The notes under the pieces were generated by a model that searched no databases, had not been told where the DNA came from, and worked only from the letters and a program-made list of their open reading frames with translations. Below, piece after piece: positions 59,077 to 64,000 of a DNA stretch of 64,000 bases; within the stretch, counting starts at the first letter, position 1, and every line of letters begins with the position of its first letter. This DNA comes from UBA6921 sp964532385 (GTDB taxonomy: Bacteria; Pseudomonadota; Gammaproteobacteria; SG8-11): contig CAZHHW010000003.1 of assembly GCA_964532385.1 (NCBI GenBank), positions 1-64,000 on the forward strand, written 5' to 3'. A program made the translations under genes and the position numbers.

Positions 59077-60132
59077 ATGACGGTTAAAGCAGCGGCGGCG
59101 GACGACAACAAGCTCAAGGCGCTCAGTGCGGCGCTGGGGCAGATCGAAAAACAATTCGGTAAAGGTTCGATCATGCGCATGGGCGACTCGGTCGCTTCGC
59201 GCGATATCCAGGTGGTATCGACCGGCTCGCTGACCTTGGACCTGGCGTTGGGCGTGGGTGGTTTGCCGCGCGGACGCGTAGTGGAAATCTACGGGCCGGA
59301 ATCCTCCGGTAAAACCACGCTCACGTTGCAAGTAATTGCAGAGATGCAGAAGATCGGCGGCACCGCGGCGTTTATCGATGCCGAGCATGCGCTCGATCCG
59401 CAATATGCGGGCAAGCTGGGCGTGAACGTCGAAGATTTATTAGTGTCACAACCTGACACCGGCGAGCAGGCGCTGGAAATCGCCGACATGCTGGTGCGCT
59501 CCGGCGCGGTCGATATCATCGTCGTCGACTCGGTCGCGGCGCTGACGCCCAAGGCGGAAATCGAAGGCGAAATGGGCGATTCGCACATGGGTTTGCAGGC
59601 GCGCTTGATGTCGCAGGCGCTGCGCAAGCTCACCGGTAACATCAAACGCACCAACACGCTGGTGATTTTCATCAACCAGATCCGCATGAAAATCGGCGTG
59701 ATGTTCGGCAACCCCGAAACCACCACCGGCGGTAACGCGCTGAAGTTCTACGCTTCGGTGCGCCTGGACATCCGCCGCATCGGCAACATCAAAAAAGGCG
59801 ATGAAGTCATCGGCTCGGAAACACGCGTGAAGGTGGTGAAGAACAAGGTCGCGCCGCCGTTCAAGCAGGCGGAGTTTGACATTTTGTACAACGAAGGTAT
59901 TTCGCACGAAGGCGAAATCATTGAGCTCGGCGTCAACGCCAATATCGTTGAAAAATCCGGCGCCTGGTTCAGCTACAACAAGGAACGCATCGGTCAAGGC
60001 AAGGACAACGCGCGCCAGTTCCTGAAAGAGCATCCGCAAATCGCGCAAGAGATCGAAGCCAAAATCCGCGCCGCCGCGTTGCCTGCGGTGGTGGTAATCG
60101 CAGCAGATGATGCGGCGGACAGCGAAGCCTGA
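59077..60132 (+). CDS. recA: Recombinase RecA
   Basis: DNA recombination and SOS coprotease of 351 aa. Landmarks are IEKQFGKGSIMRMGD, Walker A YGPESSGKTTLTLQ, EHALDPQYAGKLGV, Walker B IIVVDSVAALTPKAEIEGEM, L2 FGNPETTTGGNALKFYASVR, and the acidic C-terminus. The start at 59077 (MTVKAAAADDNKLKAL) has GGAGG 6 bases upstream; the in-frame GTG at 59056 overlaps that ribosome site. It is followed by recX (26-base overlap) and alaS, the conserved order. Confidence 0.99.
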   Translation: MTVKAAAADDNKLKALSAALGQIEKQFGKGSIMRMGDSVASRDIQVVSTGSLTLDLALGVGGLPRGRVVEIYGPESSGKTTLTLQVIAEMQKIGGTAAFIDAEHALDPQYAGKLGVNVEDLLVSQPDTGEQALEIADMLVRSGAVDIIVVDSVAALTPKAEIEGEMGDSHMGLQARLMSQALRKLTGNIKRTNTLVIFINQIRMKIGVMFGNPETTTGGNALKFYASVRLDIRRIGNIKKGDEVIGSETRVKVVKNKVAPPFKQAEFDILYNEGISHEGEIIELGVNANIVEKSGAWFSYNKERIGQGKDNARQFLKEHPQIAQEIEAKIRAAALPAVVVIAADDAADSEA

Positions 60133-60583
60133 CGCGACGCCGGCGCAGGTGCAGCGTGCCGCGGTGGAATTGCTGGCGCGCCGCGAACACGCAACGCAGG
60201 AATTACGCGGCAAACTCGTAGCCAAGGGTTATCCGGCGGAATTGGTGAGCAACGCGCTGGAACAACTCGGCGCGCAAGGCCTGCTCAGCGACGCGCGCTT
60301 CGCCGAAGTGTTCGCCCGCACGCGTGCCAACAAGGGTTATGGAACGGCGCGTATCGCACAGGAATTACGCTTGCGCGGGGTTGCGGACGAGCACATCGCG
60401 CCGGTCTTGACAGAAGCAAAAGAAAATTGGCGCGCGCAGATCACACAGGTGCGCCGTAAACGCTTTGGGGAAGCCCTACCGCAGTCCAATGCCGACCGCG
60501 CCAAGCAGGCGCGGTTTTTATTGCAGCGCGGGTTTAGCTCCGAGCAGGTGCGTGCGGTGTTGCGCGGAAAATTTGACCCGTAG
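60107..60583 (+). CDS. recX: RecA regulator RecX
   Basis: Small helical protein of 158 aa that binds the RecA filament groove and inhibits it. The three-helix tandem repeats are seen in AAVELLARREHATQELRGKL, GLLSDARFAEVFARTRANKG and RFLLQRGFSSEQVRAVLRGK. The ATG-ATG start lies within the end of recA. The stop codon TAG (60581-60583) is part of a dispersed palindromic repeat, so the last residues or the stop may have come with the repeat. Confidence 0.95.
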   Translation: MMRRTAKPDATPAQVQRAAVELLARREHATQELRGKLVAKGYPAELVSNALEQLGAQGLLSDARFAEVFARTRANKGYGTARIAQELRLRGVADEHIAPVLTEAKENWRAQITQVRRKRFGEALPQSNADRAKQARFLLQRGFSSEQVRAVLRGKFDP

Positions 60584-60655
60584 AGGCGCGATTCATCGCG
60601 CCTTGTCGGAGGGTAAGGCGACCGTACCCGAGGGCGCAATGAATTGCGCCCCTAC
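60580..60655. repeat. Palindromic repeat overlapping the recX stop
   Basis: GTAGAGGCGCGATTCATCGC opens and GAATTGCGCCCCTAC closes a 76-base element with internal GGCGCGAT/ATCGCGCC and GGGCGCAAT/ATTGCGCCC hairpins. Ends GTAG(A/G)GGCGC are inverted copies, as in mobile REP or MITE-like units. No second copy was found in the window by eye. Confidence 0.7.
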
Positions 60656-60684
60656 TTCAATTTAGGATTTTTGAATCGAAAACT

Positions 60685-63288
60685 ATGACCAGCAGCTCCG
60701 ACCTACGTAAATTGTTCCTCGATTTTTTCCAGCAGCACGGCCACACCATTGTTCCGTCCAGCTCGTTGGTGCCAGGTAACGACCCAACTTTATTGTTCAC
60801 CAATGCCGGCATGGTGCAGTTCAAGGATGTGTTTCTGGGCCTGGAAAAACGCCCTTACCTGCGCGCGGCGAGTTCGCAGCGTTGTGTGCGGGCGGGCGGC
60901 AAGCACAACGACCTGGAAAACGTCGGTTACACCGCGCGTCATCACACCTTTTTCGAGATGCTGGGTAATTTCAGTTTCGGCGATTATTTCAAGCGCGAAG
61001 CGATTCAATACGCGTGGGCGTTTCTCACCGATGTGTTGAAATTGCCGCCGGAAAAATTGTGGATCACGGTATACGAGCAGGACGAAGAGGCCGCCGACAT
61101 CTGGCTCAAAGAATTGGGCGTCGATCCCACGCGTTTCTCGCGTATCGGTGCCAAGGATAATTTCTGGTCGATGGGCGACACCGGGCCGTGCGGTCCGTGT
61201 TCGGAAATTTTTTACGATCACGGACCCGCGATTGCCGGCGGTCCGCCCGGTTCGCCGGATGCGGACGGGGATCGTTATATCGAGATCTGGAACCTGGTAT
61301 TCATGCAGTTCGATCGCGCCGCCGACGGCAGCATGCGGCCGCTGCCCAAACCGTCGGTCGATACCGGCATGGGGCTGGAGCGTCTCGCCGCCGTGCTGCA
61401 GCACGTGCACAATAATTACGAGATCGATCTGTTCCGCAATCTCATTCAGGTGATTGCGCAGCTCGCCGGGGTAAAAGACTTCAGCAATGCATCCTTGCGC
61501 GTGATCGCCGATCACATTCGCGCCTGCGCTTTTTTAATTGTCGACGGCGTGTTGCCGTCCAATGAAGGGCGCGGCTATGTGTTGCGCCGCATCATCCGGC
61601 GCGCGGCGCGGCATGGATACGAATTGAATCTGCGTGAGCCGTTTTTCTACAAGATGGTCGCACCGCTGGTTAAAGAAATGGGCGCGGCCTATCCGGAACT
61701 CGCGCAAGCCCAGGCGCAGGTGGAGCGTGCGCTGAAGCAGGAAGAAGAACGCTTCGGCGAGACACTGGCGCACGGCATGAAAATCCTCGACGAAGACATT
61801 GCCAAACTGAAAGGCAAAACCATTTCCGGCGCGACTCTATTTAAGTTGTACGACACCTATGGATTTCCGGTCGACCTGACCGCCGATATCGCGTTCGCGC
61901 GCGGCCTGAAAGTGGACATGGAAGGCTACGAGCAAGCGATGAACGAGCAGCGCGAGCGGGCGCGCTCGGCCAGCCAGTTCGGTGTGGCCTATTCACAGGC
62001 CGTGACGGTTGAAGGACGCACCCAGTTTACCGGGTATGACAATCTGGTGGATCGTGCCTCTGTACTTGCGCTGTTTAAAGAGGGCCAGCCGGTCGCCACC
62101 TTGCGTAAAGGCGAGACCGGCATGGTGGTGCTGGAGCGCACGCCGTTTTACGCCGAGTCCGGCGGTCAAGTGGGTGATCGCGGTGTGCTGGTCGCGGAAA
62201 ATGTCGAGTTTGCCGTGAACGACACGCAAAAACAGGGTGCTGACGCGATCGGGCACCTGGGCGTGGTGCGTCTTGGTGAATTGAAAACGGGTCAGGCGAT
62301 CGAAGCGCGTGTGGATGCGCAAGCGCGCTGCGACACCGCTTACCATCATTCCGCGACCCATTTGTTGCATGCCGCATTGCGTCAGGTGCTGGGCGCGCAC
62401 GTCACGCAAAAAGGTTCGCAGGTGTCGCCGGAACGTTTGCGTTTCGACTTTGCGCATTTTGAACCCATCAAATCGGAGCAACTGGCGCAGATCGAACGCC
62501 TGGTCAACGAACAGATCCGCATCAATCATGCGGTCGAAACCAAATTGATGGCGGTTAAAGACGCCATGGCCAGCGGCGCGATGGCGTTGTTCGGCGAGAA
62601 ATACGGCGACGAAGTGCGCGTGCTGCGCATGGGTCCGTTCTCGACTGAATTATGCGGCGGCACGCATGTGGTGCGCACCGGCGACATCGGCGTGTTCAAA
62701 ATCGTTTCCGAAGGCGGCGTCGCCGCCGGCGTGCGGCGTATTGAAGCCGTAAGCGGCGCGCGCGCACTGGAGTGGATCGCGCAGAGCCAGGCGCAGATGG
62801 CGAGTGTTGCCGATCTGCTAAAAGCCACGCGTGACAGCGTCGAAGAAAAAGTGCGTCAGTTGCTTGAGCGCGTGCGCAAGACCGAAAAAGAACTGGAGCA
62901 GTTGAAGGGCAAGGCGGCCAGCAGCCAAGGCAGTGACCTGGCCGGGCAGGCTCAGGATATCAACGGCCTGAAAGTTTTAGCCGCGCGCCTGGACGGCGTC
63001 GATATCAAAGCGTTGCGCGATACCGTGGATCAACTCAAAAACAAGCTCGGTTCCGCCGCGGTGGTGTTGGCCGCCGTCAGCGACGGCAAGGTCAGTTTGG
63101 TGGCCGGTGTCACGTCCGACTTCAATGCCAAAGTTAAAGCGGGCGAGCTGGTCAACATGGTGGCTCAGCAAATCGGCGGCAAAGGCGGCGGCCGCGCCGA
63201 CATGGCACAGGCGGGTGGCACCGAGCCGGGTAAGCTCGAAGGCGCATTGCGTTCGGTGCCGGAATGGGTGCGGCAACAGTTAGGATGA
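60685..63288 (+). CDS. alaS: Alanyl-tRNA synthetase
   Basis: Class IIc synthetase of 867 aa, full family length. Catalytic core: FTNAGMVQFKDVFLG, RCVRAGGKHNDLENVGYTAR, HHTFFEMLGNFSFGDYFK, GPCGPCSEIFYD and GMGLERLAAVLQ. The editing domain with zinc site has HHSATHLLHAALRQVLG and FSTELCGGTHVVRTGDIG, and the C-Ala domain ends with GGKGGGRADMAQAGG. It follows recX in the usual order. The upstream gap has a dispersed repeat. Confidence 0.99.
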   Translation: MTSSSDLRKLFLDFFQQHGHTIVPSSSLVPGNDPTLLFTNAGMVQFKDVFLGLEKRPYLRAASSQRCVRAGGKHNDLENVGYTARHHTFFEMLGNFSFGDYFKREAIQYAWAFLTDVLKLPPEKLWITVYEQDEEAADIWLKELGVDPTRFSRIGAKDNFWSMGDTGPCGPCSEIFYDHGPAIAGGPPGSPDADGDRYIEIWNLVFMQFDRAADGSMRPLPKPSVDTGMGLERLAAVLQHVHNNYEIDLFRNLIQVIAQLAGVKDFSNASLRVIADHIRACAFLIVDGVLPSNEGRGYVLRRIIRRAARHGYELNLREPFFYKMVAPLVKEMGAAYPELAQAQAQVERALKQEEERFGETLAHGMKILDEDIAKLKGKTISGATLFKLYDTYGFPVDLTADIAFARGLKVDMEGYEQAMNEQRERARSASQFGVAYSQAVTVEGRTQFTGYDNLVDRASVLALFKEGQPVATLRKGETGMVVLERTPFYAESGGQVGDRGVLVAENVEFAVNDTQKQGADAIGHLGVVRLGELKTGQAIEARVDAQARCDTAYHHSATHLLHAALRQVLGAHVTQKGSQVSPERLRFDFAHFEPIKSEQLAQIERLVNEQIRINHAVETKLMAVKDAMASGAMALFGEKYGDEVRVLRMGPFSTELCGGTHVVRTGDIGVFKIVSEGGVAAGVRRIEAVSGARALEWIAQSQAQMASVADLLKATRDSVEEKVRQLLERVRKTEKELEQLKGKAASSQGSDLAGQAQDINGLKVLAARLDGVDIKALRDTVDQLKNKLGSAAVVLAAVSDGKVSLVAGVTSDFNAKVKAGELVNMVAQQIGGKGGGRADMAQAGGTEPGKLEGALRSVPEWVRQQLG

Positions 63289-63337
63289 TTATCCTATTCC
63301 ATGCCACCTTGACTCCCTAACAATTGCTTGAACGAAA

Positions 63338-63368
63338 AATCCCTTCCCCCTGCAAGGGGGAAGGAGTG
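63338..63368. repeat. Dispersed hairpin repeat, copy 2
   Basis: CCCTTCCCCCTGCAAGGGGG then AAGG: a 9-bp stem, related to the copy at 37559. Because AGTGTTTTATTT follows, it may also act as a terminator after alaS. Confidence 0.65.
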
Positions 63369-63464
63369 TTTTATTTCGACGTGGACCATCGTTGCTACTT
63401 TATTAAATAGCTGTTTTATAGTTTAATTTCGGCCTTTTACTTAAGCGGAAGTTAAAAGCTCATC

Positions 63465-64000
63465 ATGGGCCTTATCGTTCAGAAGTACGGCGGTACCTCG
63501 GTCGGCAGTGTGGAGCGTATCGAGAATGTCGCCCGCCGCATCATCAATTACCGCAAGCAAGGCCACGACATCGTGGTTGTGGTGTCGGCGATGAGCGGCG
63601 AAACCGACCGCTTGATGCGCCTGGCCAAAGCCATCGATCCCTGTCCCAACGAACGTGAACTCGACGTGCTGCTTGCCACCGGCGAACAAGTCACGATCGC
63701 GTTGCTGGCGATCATGCTGCACAAGCTGGGCTGCCCGGCGCGTTCGTACACCGGTGCTCAAGTACAGATACTTACTGACGATGTACATAACAAGGCGCGC
63801 ATTCTCAACATTAACGAGGAGCGTGTGCGCAAGGACTTGCAGGAAGGCCGTGTGGTGGTCGTGGCGGGATTCCAGGGCGTCGACGAAAAAGGCGATATCA
63901 CCACACTGGGCCGCGGCGGTTCCGATACCACCGGCGTGGCGCTGGCCGCCGCCTTGAAAGCGGACGAGTGCCAGATCTATACCGATGTGGACGGCGTGTA
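63465..64000 (+). CDS. lysC: Aspartate kinase, N-terminal part (runs off the window)
   Basis: First enzyme of the aspartate-family amino acid pathway, phosphorylating L-aspartate. The first 178 codons are present, starting MGLIVQKYGGTSVGSVERIE, followed by VVVVSAMSGETDRLMRLAKA, LLATGEQVTIALLAIML, GFQGVDEKGDITTLGRGGSD and QIYTDVDGV. These are the complete kinase-domain blocks. The regulatory ACT domains lie beyond the window. In gammaproteobacteria csrA commonly follows this gene. Confidence 0.95.
   Translation, partial: MGLIVQKYGGTSVGSVERIENVARRIINYRKQGHDIVVVVSAMSGETDRLMRLAKAIDPCPNERELDVLLATGEQVTIALLAIMLHKLGCPARSYTGAQVQILTDDVHNKARILNINEERVRKDLQEGRVVVVAGFQGVDEKGDITTLGRGGSDTTGVALAAALKADECQIYTDVDGV

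Noticed and set aside
1..64000. CRISPR arrays, rRNA genes and intact tRNA genes
   Set aside because: No regularly spaced direct repeats and no rRNA or complete tRNA sequences were recognised on either strand by reading. A covariance-model scan was not possible.

Overview
The window is a 64 kb piece of a draft proteobacterial chromosome. It contains three runs of exactly 100 N that mark scaffold joins. Gene order points to a gammaproteobacterium: rpsP-rimM-trmD-rplS, xerD-dsbC and recA-recX-alaS-lysC. A form IC (red-type) RuBisCO large subunit with a divergent cbbR at the left edge, a diheme cytochrome c4-like protein and a 7Fe ferredoxin suggest a chemolithoautotroph or facultative autotroph. 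Species cannot be read from the sequence.

Layout, left to right. 1-1450: cbbL (cut by the window edge) and cbbR. 1722-3425: an AT-richer membrane protein, then a small graveyard holding an IS200/IS605 left-end remnant that abuts a frameshifted nucleotidyltransferase fragment. 3426-6966: a B12 unit on the minus strand (cobalamin riboswitch, btuB-like receptor, tonB, pduO-type adenosyltransferase). 7044-9815: cold-shock protein, transaldolase (gapped), a formylglycine-generating-enzyme-fold lipoprotein and a 43-aa membrane peptide. 9916-13421: ornithine aminotransferase and arginase, then glycerate 2-kinase. 13443-15217: a candidate Pho box, a 54-aa exported or membrane peptide, a glutamine amidotransferase and a retropepsin-like protease. 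15396-21455: ribosomal/tRNA-modification operon, ogt-xerD, dsbC and an HD-GYP phosphodiesterase. 21478-28122: an AddA/AddB-like helicase-nuclease pair separated by a non-coding transcript on the opposite strand. 28136-33639: ferredoxin, zinc-ribbon peptide, a sensor kinase with a lipoprotein substrate-binding protein, and a Tat-exported vanadium haloperoxidase-like enzyme. 33945-38530: rsmB, two c-type cytochromes, arfB, lemA and a TPM protein. 38655-46008: a dimethylformamidase-like lipoprotein, a thioredoxin-TolC-adaptor operon, and an MBOAT/SGNH O-acylation pair. 46043-52640: a PdsR/PdsS-type two-component system, a Pal-like lipoprotein and a multi-PAS hybrid-less kinase. 52630-58758: DUF3859, LigB dioxygenase, pncC, a PstS-like protein, a porin and a 19-repeat Sel1 protein. 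59077-64000: recA, recX, alaS and the start of lysC.

The most interesting signal is at about 25004-25143. It is a compact plus-strand transcript with its own promoter-like hexamers, a perfect 7-bp hairpin presenting AAGGATAA in its loop, five GGA motifs in 80 nt, and a UUCG-capped intrinsic terminator. That is the architecture of CsrA/RsmA-titrating small RNAs. In gammaproteobacteria csrA usually lies just after lysC, which would put it just beyond the right edge here. Other points of note are the B12-controlled operon, a Pho-box-like site before an unknown peptide gene, a dedicated-sortase-type two-component system without a sortase nearby, an adaptor/TolC operon without a pump, and dispersed repeats that overlap or fuse to genes (recX, the TPM gene).
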